Part shown: positions 1 through 5,772 of the stretch, one piece after another
How the letters are laid out: each line of letters starts with the position of its first letter
Position numbering within the stretch: position 1 is the first letter of the stretch
Assembly: GCA_030037185.1 (NCBI GenBank)
Contig: JASHRR010000669.1
Location: forward strand, 1-6,455
DNA: 6,455 nucleotides
Reading direction: 5' to 3'
Source: Xanthobacteraceae bacterium
Lineage (GTDB): Bacteria; Pseudomonadota; Alphaproteobacteria; Rhizobiales; Xanthobacteraceae
Notes under the pieces: generated by a model
Told to the model about the DNA's origin: nothing
Seen by the model: only the letters and a program-made list of their open reading frames with translations
Databases searched by the model: none
Made by a program: the position numbers and the translations under genes

Positions 1-1665
1 TTAGCCGCTTTGCGCATCGCTCAATGACACCAATTGCGGTGCCATGCCAGCAGCAACCGGAAGGCGAATTGATATTGTGGTTCCCAGGCCGCTGCCCGGG
101 CTGTCAGCGCACAGCGTTCCGCCATTGGCGGCAACGAATATCCTGGCGATCCAGAGTCCAAGGCCGAGCCCCGGTACATTGCCGAGATGGCGTCGCCCGC
201 GATAAGCCCGCTGGAACAGGTGGCTCGCTTCCTCCTCGGTCAAACCGACGCCCTGATCGGTGACCGCAAGCACAACATAGCCACCTTCGACCCGCCCCGC
301 GATCGCGATGCCCGAGCCGGTCGGCGAGTATTTGACGGCATTCTCGATGAGCTGACCGATGGCCTGTTCGAGCAGTACCGGATCGACATTCACCAACGGC
401 AGTTTCGGGTCGACCTCCACGCTGCGCTTATGGGTGGTGAGGCGGTGCGAGTGCTGCCGGATCGCGGCTGCGAGGATATCGGCTGGATCGGTCCACACCA
501 GACGGGGCTTGATGCCGGTATCGATGATCCGCGCAGCGTCGAGAAGGTTCTGAATGTCACCGTCGAGGCGCTTCGCCTCGAGGTGCATTCCATCTACCAG
601 AGAACGGACCTGTTGATCACCTTGCAGCGCCAGCATCTCCTCGAGCACGCTCGCAGTGCCGAGGATCGCGGCGACCGGAGAACGCAATTCATGGGACGCA
701 GTGCCAAGCAGGGCTGTCTTTAAGATTTCTGATTCGAGCTGCGTATTGGCTCTGGCGACCGCTGCGGCAGCGTCGATGCGCGCCAGCGTGGTGATGGCTT
801 CCAACAACAAAGCATCGATGCGGTCATTGAGCTTGTCTGCGTCCGACTCGCGCGGTTTGCCGAGATTGACCGCGAGCACACCGTGTTCTGCGGTCGCCGT
901 TGTGATGTGTTTGAGCGCCCAAAGAGAGTTTGTTGCCGGCTCAGTCACCAGCCGCGACCCCACTGCCCGACTGGCGATCATCTCTCTGGCTTCCCGCGCG
1001 ATCGACTGCGGCACCATCTCGCCCTCCGCGCCCCCATCGTCGGCGTGGAAAGATGCGAGGCGAACCAGATGGGCTTCACGGCCAAGGTGGACGGAAAGGT
1101 AGTCCTGGATCGCCTTGATGAGCTCTCCCGCCGCAGAGCACAGCGCGAGGCGGCGGGAGAATTCGTAGAGGTTTTGGACTTCACGTTCGCGTCGGTGCAG
1201 AGTGTCGGCTTCTTTCTTCAACTGTGCGGCGAGATTGCTGGTGACAAGCGCGACAAACAGGAACAACGCCATTTCGACCATCTGCCTGGGCTCGCTGATT
1301 GCAAAGCTGTAGACCGGCGGGATGAATAGGAAATCCGCTGCGGCCGCGCTGGCGAACACGCTGACGATTGCGGAGACAAGGCCCCAGCGAATCGCACAGA
1401 TAAGAACCGGAATCAGATAGACAATCGATGCAAACTCGAGCGTAGTGTATCTGAGCAGCAGGGCCATCAGCACCGTTGTCAGTGCGACGCAACCGAGCGG
1501 ATAAAGCATGGTCTGCAGCAAGATGCGCATGCCCCCGAGCTTGACCTGTGTCTCGCCGCCATCGAACCACGCAGAGGAGACCGATGGTTGCCGGTGTTCC
1601 GCGAGGCTGCGAAGGTGCCGCCCAACCGGCTTGAGGCCTGCTAATAGTGGTTGAAATGCCTTCAT
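1..1665 (-). CDS. Membrane sensor histidine kinase with KdpD-like DUF4118 domain
   Basis: Complete 554-residue kinase of a two-component system, expected in the inner membrane, where it would autophosphorylate on His and pass phosphate to a response regulator. Residues 1-48 are a cytoplasmic lead-in. Four hydrophobic segments (about 49-71, 79-92, 95-115, 129-146) match the DUF4118 domain of KdpD, including the FLFIPPVYSFAIS stretch. A basic, coiled-coil-like linker follows (about 150-180), then a GAF-like region (about 180-300, fold inferred). The HisKA box is ASHELRSPVAAI with His325. The ATPase domain shows the N box (LIENAVKYSP, Asn442), G1 box (DQGVGL), F box (LFQRAY) and G2 box (GLGLGLW). 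The KdpD osmosensing domain and Usp domain are absent, so the signal is probably not the KdpD one. The ATG start is preferred because GAGG sits 8 nt upstream; an in-frame TTG at 1719 would add 18 residues without a good site. A partner regulator, if adjacent, lies beyond the window edge. Confidence 0.95.
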   Translation of the reverse strand: MKAFQPLLAGLKPVGRHLRSLAEHRQPSVSSAWFDGGETQVKLGGMRILLQTMLYPLGCVALTTVLMALLLRYTTLEFASIVYLIPVLICAIRWGLVSAIVSVFASAAAADFLFIPPVYSFAISEPRQMVEMALFLFVALVTSNLAAQLKKEADTLHRREREVQNLYEFSRRLALCSAAGELIKAIQDYLSVHLGREAHLVRLASFHADDGGAEGEMVPQSIAREAREMIASRAVGSRLVTEPATNSLWALKHITTATAEHGVLAVNLGKPRESDADKLNDRIDALLLEAITTLARIDAAAAVARANTQLESEILKTALLGTASHELRSPVAAILGTASVLEEMLALQGDQQVRSLVDGMHLEAKRLDGDIQNLLDAARIIDTGIKPRLVWTDPADILAAAIRQHSHRLTTHKRSVEVDPKLPLVNVDPVLLEQAIGQLIENAVKYSPTGSGIAIAGRVEGGYVVLAVTDQGVGLTEEEASHLFQRAYRGRRHLGNVPGLGLGLWIARIFVAANGGTLCADSPGSGLGTTISIRLPVAAGMAPQLVSLSDAQSG

Positions 1666-1673
1666 ATCGGTGG

Positions 1674-1679
1674 CCTCAC
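1674..1679 (-). promoter_or_regulatory. Ribosome-binding site that fixes the kinase start
   Basis: On the minus strand this reads GTGAGG, with an 8-nt gap to the ATG at 1665. It decides the start in favour of the 554-residue form over the TTG codon at 1719, which has only a weak purine run in front of it. Confidence 0.7.
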
Positions 1680-1740
1680 TGTTAGGCTGCCTGCAAGTTA
1701 AGGCGATAGACGCTGCCAAAACTCGTGTATCTCTTGGTTA

Positions 1741-1749
1741 TGGTATAAT
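1741..1749 (+). promoter_or_regulatory. Possible extended -10 promoter element
   Basis: TGG followed by a perfect TATAAT gives an extended -10 (TGn-TATAAT) on the plus strand. No -35 hexamer is visible 16-18 bp upstream, which extended -10 promoters can tolerate. Transcription would start near 1756 and run away from the kinase, but no convincing gene follows. On the minus strand the same AT-rich patch gives TATACC, a weaker candidate for the kinase's own -10. Confidence 0.25.
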
Positions 1750-1776
1750 CTACATGTTAGTAGCTGGAAGTGTGAT

Positions 1777-1797
1777 CTATCGCATCCAATGCGATGG
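1777..1797. promoter_or_regulatory. Perfect palindrome upstream of the kinase
   Basis: ATCGCAT, three bases (CCA), then ATGCGAT form a perfect 7-bp inverted repeat at 1779-1795. A T-G wobble and a C-G pair extend it outward. It lies about 115 bp upstream of the kinase ATG and close to the TATAAT box at 1744-1749. No T-run follows on either strand, so a terminator is unlikely. An operator for a dimeric regulator, or a hairpin at the start of a plus-strand transcript, would both fit. The function is inferred. Confidence 0.35.
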
Positions 1798-2307
1798 TCC
1801 GCGCTGCAACGATTTCGGCGTTTGGACATCACCCTCGATGTCGAGGGCTTCGGGCCGCAGCCTCTCGTCGTGCCGGTCGCAGGCGTCAGCGATACCTCAA
1901 GGATCGGCAGCGGCTACGGTTTGGTCGGGGCCGCGTCGCGTCCTCAGACCGCCTCCTTGTGTACATCAAGCTTGGCGTCGCGTTTTTTGACAGCGCTGCC
2001 ACGATCGCTGATCAGACGAGTCCGGCCTTTTGCCATCGGTAGCAAATTTCAGAGCCCATCCACTGTGGGGAGCGCAGGCGAATACCGAACAATTACACGT
2101 ACACCCATTCGATGGGCTAAACGGCGAGTTTTGTGATGAGGACCGCTATTCGGATCGATGGATTTGCGGCTCCTACTTAGCGTTGCAGGTTGCGCCGCGC
2201 GCAGCGCGCCGCGCGTCACCGCGTTGGCCGCATGTTGGTCGGCGTGCGCTCACCGCCACGGGCAGCCTCGCGAGCCACAGGCACTGGCCCCGAAATTGCC
2301 AAGCCCG

Positions 2308-2511
2308 TCACGGTCTGCGAACTACAATCAAGCGCTTAGCATCCTTGCCGAACTCCTTGGCAGCTAGCTTAACGGCTCGGCCGGCGTCGGAAGCCTTGAC
2401 CCAGCCCACCAGCTTGGCGGGGCTACGCCTGACCAAATAATACACAAGCCAATCATCCAGTGTCGTGGGCTTCGGCTCGTGCGTCGGCGGCATCAGTGGG
2501 AGGCGCGGCAT
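2308..2511 (-). CDS. Small hypothetical protein, 67 residues
   Basis: I do not recognise a named family. The protein has a Pro-rich head (residues 1-16), an aromatic patch (LDDWLVYYLV, about 18-27), then a short basic alpha/beta-looking body with WVKASD and an Ala/Lys-rich helix ending in RLIVVRR. It has no signal peptide, membrane segment or Cys, so it should be cytoplasmic. The composition is balanced, unlike the Arg/Ser-rich chance frames around it. AGGGGG lies 8 nt before the ATG, a strong ribosome-binding site. The layout resembles short uncharacterised proteins I recall from Bradyrhizobium and relatives, but that is memory and not a search. A candidate promoter and a possible leader ORF lie upstream on the same strand. 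It is likely a real gene; its function is unknown. Confidence 0.65.
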   Translation of the reverse strand: MPRLPLMPPTHEPKPTTLDDWLVYYLVRRSPAKLVGWVKASDAGRAVKLAAKEFGKDAKRLIVVRRP

Positions 2512-2642
2512 AGATCACACCCCCTGCCGAGCCCCGACCGGCGAGGGTGCGCAGTTTGCGACATTGCCAGCTCGAACGGCGCTGCGGCGAAAAACGCGGA
2601 GAACTGGATTATCGGATATGTCATTGGCAATTCCCTCCCCAT
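2493..2642 (-). CDS. Possible short leader ORF overlapping the 67-residue gene
   Basis: A small frame of 49 codons (ATG at 2642) or 43 codons (ATG at 2624) ends with TGA at 2493-2495, overlapping the first 19 bases of the next gene in a different frame. The start at 2624 has GGAGGG with an 8-nt gap; the start at 2642 has AGGAGGG but only 2 nt away. The 43-residue product begins MTYPIIQFSAFFAAAPF and ends in a basic stretch with a CDLC pair. Two strong purine tracts in front of in-frame ATGs and the overlap suggest translation, perhaps coupled to the downstream gene. It matches nothing I know, and the length is short enough for chance. Confidence 0.3.
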   Translation of the reverse strand: MGRELPMTYPIIQFSAFFAAAPFELAMSQTAHPRRSGLGRGCDLCRASH

Positions 2643-2682
2643 TGCCCTCCTAAGAAGAAACGCCAAATATAATATTTATGGG

Positions 2683-2711
2683 AAATTAACATGCGGGAAC
2701 TCAGCAGTCAA
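2683..2711 (-). promoter_or_regulatory. Candidate sigma-70-type promoter
   Basis: On the minus strand, TTGACT (2711-2706) is followed after exactly 17 bp by TAATTT (2688-2683). The -35 matches consensus at five of six positions; the -10 keeps only the conserved TA and final T. The DNA just downstream is unusually AT-rich. The start point would be near 2676, giving a leader of about 165 nt before the 67-residue gene, with the short ORF inside it. Confidence 0.35.
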
Positions 2712-2750
2712 GACACAGTAGACATTGGCATTGCCTGCGCAGTGGCTCCA

Positions 2751-2776
2751 GAATTATTGTTGCATGGCAATAATTC
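2751..2776. promoter_or_regulatory. AT-rich perfect inverted repeat, possible operator
   Basis: GAATTATTG, an 8-base spacer, then CAATAATTC: perfect 9-bp arms, rich in A/T within GC-rich surroundings. It is centred about 55 bp upstream of the candidate -35 at 2706-2711, where activator sites often lie. There is no T-run, so it is not an intrinsic terminator. The regulator is unknown; it does not fit the FNR/FixK box (TTGAT-N4-ATCAA). Confidence 0.4.
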
Positions 2777-3745
2777 ACCAGCGATTGTTGTTGCGACGCT
2801 CGGCAGACGGCCCAAGATACCGGACGCCCGCCGGTCTCGCCGAACCAGCGCAGGCCGCGCCCTCGAGCAATCGACCAATCGCAGTGCCGCGATTAGACTT
2901 CGCCTTCGCATGAGTAACGCCGAGCCGGCGCGACCGGCAGTCAGCTTGATTTACCGGGCCGGGCGGAAGGCTTCCCGGGTCGATGGGCTCGTGCGCCTGC
3001 CTCCCGGCGGCGCAGCGAGCAAATACGCTCCCAACTCTACAGTTTATCAACTCGTTTACCGGCGCAATCATTGCTCCGGCCAACGCGCATCCTTAGCGAG
3101 CAGGCCGCCTGAAATGGCTGCGCAGATGAAACGCTCAAAGTACGAACCGTGTTGTAGGCAACGGGCGTGCAAAATCAGGAGCCATTCCAGGTCACATAAT
3201 GGTGTTGGCAAATTGGCAAGGGCTTGCCTCCTTCCCTGATGGGAGCGTTGGATCGACTTGTTTTCCCACCGCTGCCGAGATGACCAACGGTGGGCATCGT
3301 GGCCGCACTGTATTGCAGCATCACGGCCCGCTGACGGTCCGTGTTTTGGCTGAAGGTGGGCCTGACAGCCAGGCCTGATCGTTCAAGGGTCGCCTTTAGA
3401 TGAACACTCGCTTCGCCCCGCCTCAGCCCTCTCCCACACCACCGCCAGGCTTGAGGCTCCTCGACGTAGCAGCCGCGCTGACCGCAGCCGTGGCCGTGTC
3501 GGCAGCCGGTGCCAGCAACTTCGAAAGCCCGAGTGAATCAGCACCTCGGCCTCGTCAAGGCGCGCCACGAGGTGTTGCATTGTCGGATCGTTCAATGATG
3601 ACGGTATGATTTCCGCCAACGAGTGTCATTGAATTAACTTTTCGGTCGCGTACGGCTTGCGCTCATGCCGAAAATTTCCGGCCCGCCGCCGGAGCCATAC
3701 GCCCACGGCGGCCCTGGGGTTAGTGGCGACGCGGGCAGTCGCCAT
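2777..3745. other. Long stretch without a convincing gene
   Basis: About 970 bp. A plus-strand frame at 2691-3239 (182 codons) runs through the first half, but it crosses the inverted repeat, is about 15% Arg and has a weak ribosome-binding site, so I do not call it. A plus frame at 3400-3609 begins MNTRFAPPQP, has AAGGG ten bases upstream and an Ala-rich hydrophobic segment; it competes with a minus-strand frame over the same bases, and neither is recognisable. The stretch may be decayed coding sequence. No RNA gene or mobile-element ends were seen. Confidence 0.45.
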
Positions 3746-3773
3746 TTGAACCTCCGCAACAACAGAGGCTACT
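3746..3773 (+). promoter_or_regulatory. Weak promoter candidate for the Gly/His-rich gene
   Basis: TTGAAC (3746-3751), 16 bp, then GCTACT (3768-3773). Both boxes match consensus only partly (four and three of six). If real, the transcript would start at about 3780, within the 5' arm of the leader hairpin. This is an inference from position and weak motifs. Confidence 0.2.
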
Positions 3774-3805
3774 CAACTGTGAGGGGATGGCCCTCTCCAC
3801 TGTTG
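3774..3805 (+). promoter_or_regulatory. 5'-leader hairpin before the Gly/His-rich gene
   Basis: CAAC-T-GTG on the left pairs with CAC-T-GTTG on the right around one T-T mismatch. The stem continues as AGGGG against CCCTCT with a bulged C and one G-T wobble, closing a loop of about five bases. That makes about 12 pairs. It ends two bases before the GAGG ribosome-binding site at 3808-3811, leaving that site free. It may stabilise the mRNA or modulate translation. Confidence 0.45.
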
Positions 3806-3818
3806 ATGAGGTTTTGTT

Positions 3819-4133
3819 ATGCACAAATCAATCTTTGCATTGGCCGCAGTTCTCGCGCTGGGCAGCCTATCGCTTACCACTGACGCCTTCGCTCGCGGTG
3901 GCGGACACGGCGGTGGTCACGGTGGCGGCCATGGGGGTGGACATGGCGGCGGCCACGTTGCCCACTTTGGGGGGCATGGTCCCGGTGGCCACTTCGGAGG
4001 TGGACATCGCGGCCGCGTTTTCGCGGGTGGACATGCTCGCCGTTTCTGGCACGGCCGATGGTGGGGTTATGGCGTCGGTCCGTGCTGGCAATGGTCGTCT
4101 GCTGACGCCGAGTACGTGTGGGTCTGCGATTAA
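3819..4133 (+). CDS. Secreted glycine/histidine-rich repeat protein
   Basis: A complete 104-residue protein. It has a Sec signal peptide (basic MHK, hydrophobic core at about 5-20, likely cleavage after AFA at residue 25), so the mature protein of about 79 residues should be periplasmic or extracellular. The mature part opens with five tandem GGGH units (27-46), then a looser Gly/His/Phe region, and ends in an aromatic tail with GPCWQWS and YVWVCD; Cys89 and Cys103 could form a disulphide. The mature part contains about 14 His, so metal binding is plausible but not shown. Small Gly-rich secreted proteins with a similar C-terminal pattern are common in Bradyrhizobium and relatives, function unknown. 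The start has GAGG 7 nt upstream. It is a single-gene unit: leader hairpin before, intrinsic terminator after. Confidence 0.85.
   Translation: MHKSIFALAAVLALGSLSLTTDAFARGGGHGGGHGGGHGGGHGGGHVAHFGGHGPGGHFGGGHRGRVFAGGHARRFWHGRWWGYGVGPCWQWSSADAEYVWVCD
3897..3956 (+). repeat. Five tandem 12-bp units encoding GGGH
   Basis: Five in-frame 12-base units each encode Gly-Gly-Gly-His. No two units use the same codon set (for example GGTGGCGGACAC versus GGGGGTGGACAT), so the array is not a fresh slippage product; the protein repeat has apparently been kept while the DNA diverged at third positions. Confidence 0.9.
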
Positions 4134-4154
4134 TTCCTGACAGCCAACTTTTAC

Positions 4155-4193
4155 CGGCCGGGATGTCTTCGTGATGTCCCAGCCGTTTTTTTT
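4155..4193 (+). terminator. Rho-independent terminator of the Gly/His-rich gene
   Basis: A GC-rich stem (CGGCCGGGATGTC against GATGTCCCAGCCG, with one C-A mismatch and two G-T wobbles) closes a five-base TTCGT loop and is followed directly by eight T residues at 4186-4193. It starts 22 bases after the stop codon. Confidence 0.9.
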
Positions 4194-4483
4194 CAGCGCT
4201 GCTTGCCGCAGGTATAAGCGGATTTTCCCGGGTAGGTATAGGTCAGCTTTCGTTGTAACTGACTCGTCACACTTCCTATCAAATGAGTAACGTCGCGGGA
4301 TCATAACCGCCCGCCTATTGTTTGACATGGGTGTGATCCGGATGAGCAGGATCAGCCTATATCGAGCTCGACATAAGAGTCATGCCAGGGCGCCTGCGTC
4401 GGACGGTCGATATTGTCCAATAAATGCAACCCGCCGATGACCGCATCAAGACCTAACACTTAACGGCGTTTCGGCTGAGCCGC
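4194..4483. other. Intergenic stretch between terminator and IS66 relic
   Basis: About 290 bp with no gene. It holds a TTGACA hexamer at 4322-4327 without a matching -10, and an inverted repeat TGATCC-N9-GGATCA at 4334-4354. I found no clear terminal inverted repeat for the neighbouring transposase relic. Confidence 0.4.
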
Positions 4484-5210
4484 TTAGCAGACATCGAGAG
4501 AGCGCGTGAGGGCATCAATGCGTCTGAGCATATAGTCGATGGCCTCGGCCCTTGCGAGGATAGCGTGCCAGCACTTGGCCACAGCCGGCAACAGGGGCAG
4601 CTTCATCAGCGTCACCGTGCAGGCGCCGACATGACCGCCACGGTCGACACCGACAGCTCGATCCCCTCGCTCGCATAGTGCTCGCTCTGCGGTTGAGCGG
4701 CTGATGGTTGGCGCCCCGCAAAGCCGATCACATCGAAGGGCGCGGGGACTGCGTGATCGTCTCGCAAGACCGACAGCTGAACTTCTCGCGCACGTCCTTC
4801 CTGACGAACCATTGCCGCGGGACGACATCAAGTGGCTTGCGTGACATCCTCTCCGCTCTTCGAGAGCCCGGTGCCGTCGCAGCACGGGCAAGAGATCGGG
4901 TGAACGATACGCCGACGCAGCAGGTATCCCGTCGCCTTGTGCCGCGTCCAGCCACGAAGCTGGACGCTTGTTGCCGCCAGCTTGGCGGCGTCCTCACCGA
5001 CCCAGCAAGCCCTCGAGCCGCAATTCCATCTGCGCGATGAGCCGTGGCTTCGCTCAGAGGGCGGGCCAAAGATCTCGCGCTTCATCTTGGCGATCACCAA
5101 TGAAGATGCGCGATCATCGCCTCGCCGCCGGACAGCTTCGCGCGCGCCTCGATCAGCGCTGCCTTCAGCGCATCCGTGGCGTCGGCGAGACGATCGCAAG
5201 CGGCGATCAT
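4484..5210 (-). pseudogene. tnpC: Degenerate IS66-family transposase (TnpC) relic
   Basis: Pieces of IS66 TnpC follow in the correct order but in changing frames. ATG at 5210 opens an N-terminal helix (DALKAALIEARAKLSGGEA). Next come LVIAKMKREIFGPPSERS (about 5098-5047), LIAQMELRLEGLLGR (about 5041-4997), EDAAKLAATSVQ, the zinc-ribbon-like ISCPCCDGTGLSKSGEDV, LDVVPRQWFVRKDVREKFSC, PFDVIGFAG, HQPLNR, EGIELSVSTVA and GHVGACTVTLMKLP. The relic then jumps to AEAIDYMLRRIDALTRSLD, which belongs near the C-terminus. At least six frameshifts are needed. Two larger losses are visible: a short one between PFDVIGFAG and HQPLNR, and one that removes the entire DDE catalytic core. The C-terminal tail after LTRSLD is also missing. 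It cannot make active transposase. The usual upstream partners TnpA and TnpB are not recognisable. Confidence 0.88.
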
Positions 5211-5757
5211 GAGCGGTACTCCAGCATGAGGTAACGATCGCGCATCACACCATTGGTGAGGCAGGCCGCTGCTATGGTCAAAGCCGCTGCCGTGGCCCAA
5301 GGCCGACGAGGCTTTGGCGGTGAAGCCGTTGGCCGCCATTGCGGTTGAGGGGCAGCATAAGGGGGCAGTGACGTGATTGGAACTGTCATTCGCGTATCCG
5401 ATGACGGTTCCCGGGGGGCCGGCTCCGCCCCGACAAGCCCGAACATCTACGGGATCGCCGGACGCTAAGCGCGAGGCGGGCATTGTCGCGCTGGTGCGCG
5501 GCGGCAGGTTCGAATTCGATATCTCCGATGCCGCGAGCAGCAAGTCCGTGTCGCGTTCCTGCGGCCGACGGCATCCCGTTGCCGGAAAGCGCAATGGCCG
5601 CGGCCCGTGGGTTGGGTCCGCCAGCCGTCGCGATCATCCTCCGGAAGGGCGGGATGCCCGATCGAGCAAACAGCAATGTCATTCCGGTCATTTTTTATGT
5701 TTTACGTGATATAGGTAACAGGTTGAATGCTGTGTTTTCTGACAACGAAAACGAAAG
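5211..5757. other. Stretch between the IS66 relic and eutB
   Basis: About 550 bp with no gene I can name. Frames on both strands are open but short, rich in Arg, Pro and Ser, and lack good ribosome-binding sites. One minus-strand frame (5446-5207) ends with a TGA overlapping the relic's ATG, which is where IS66 tnpB would sit, yet its sequence does not look like TnpB. From about 5690 the DNA turns AT-rich, a likely promoter region for eutB, although I could not pick convincing -35 and -10 boxes. Confidence 0.45.
5734..5752. promoter_or_regulatory. Inverted repeat just upstream of eutB
   Basis: GTTTTC, seven bases, then GAAAAC: perfect 6-bp arms ending 16 bases before the eutB ATG. It could be an operator or a weak leader hairpin close to the ribosome-binding region. 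The arms are short and A/T-rich inside, so chance is possible. Confidence 0.25.
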
Positions 5758-5772
5758 ATGAATCTCGAATGA
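5758..5772 (+). other. Four-codon upstream ORF overlapping the eutB start
   Basis: ATG at 5758 opens a frame of four codons (Met-Asn-Leu-Glu) whose TGA at 5770-5772 overlaps the eutB ATG as ATGA. eutB itself has no strong ribosome-binding site, only GAAAG near 5752-5757, which lies too close to this first ATG but about 11 bases from the eutB ATG. Reinitiation or coupling is possible, but a chance ATG is equally likely. Confidence 0.2.

Larger units (their letters stand above)
1666..2307. other. Gene-poor stretch upstream of the kinase
   Basis: About 640 bp with no gene I can support. Several open frames cross it on the plus strand (for example 1789-2136), but they lack good ribosome-binding sites, are rich in Arg and Ser as chance frames in GC-rich DNA are, and match no family I recognise. 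The stretch contains a palindrome and a TATAAT box near 1744-1797, a small hairpin (CCCAT/ATGGG, 2104-2116), a nine-base direct repeat GCGTCGCGT near 1934 and 1975, and a very GC-rich patch at 2190-2216. It probably holds the kinase promoter; part may be decayed coding sequence. Confidence 0.5.

Noticed and set aside
187..723. 178-codon plus-strand frame inside the kinase gene
   Set aside because: It is antisense to the HisKA and ATPase coding region; its openness follows from the codon bias of the kinase, and the product resembles no protein.
2190..2216. Very GC-rich GCGCGC-type tract as a terminator or replication element
   Set aside because: It is low-complexity self-complementary sequence without a T-run or any origin-like repeats.
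2775..3083. 102-codon minus-strand frame starting at TTG
   Set aside because: There is no proper ribosome-binding site, the composition is typical of chance GC-rich frames, and it overlaps the equally unsupported plus-strand frame.
2691..3239. 182-codon plus-strand frame
   Set aside because: It has a TATAAT 18 bases before the ATG but no -35, a weak ribosome-binding site, an Arg-rich product with no recognisable motif, and it runs through the 9-bp inverted repeat and across the opposite promoter candidate. A real hypothetical gene cannot be excluded, but support is too thin.
3400..3609. 69-codon plus-strand frame with an Ala-rich hydrophobic segment
   Set aside because: AAGGG lies ten bases upstream, but codon choice is not clearly biased and a minus-strand frame covers the same bases; no family is recognised.
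3787..4140. 117-codon plus-strand frame overlapping the Gly/His-rich gene
   Set aside because: It is the shifted reading of the GGGH repeats; the other frame has a signal peptide, ribosome-binding site and terminator.
4460..4490. Possible IS66 terminal repeat (TAAGCGGCTCAGCCG on the minus strand)
   Set aside because: It is oriented as a left end although it lies on the right side of the relic, and no partner repeat was found upstream of 5210.
5500..5525. GGTTCGAATTC resembling a tRNA T-loop
   Set aside because: The flanking bases do not form a T-stem and no acceptor, D or anticodon arms are found around it.
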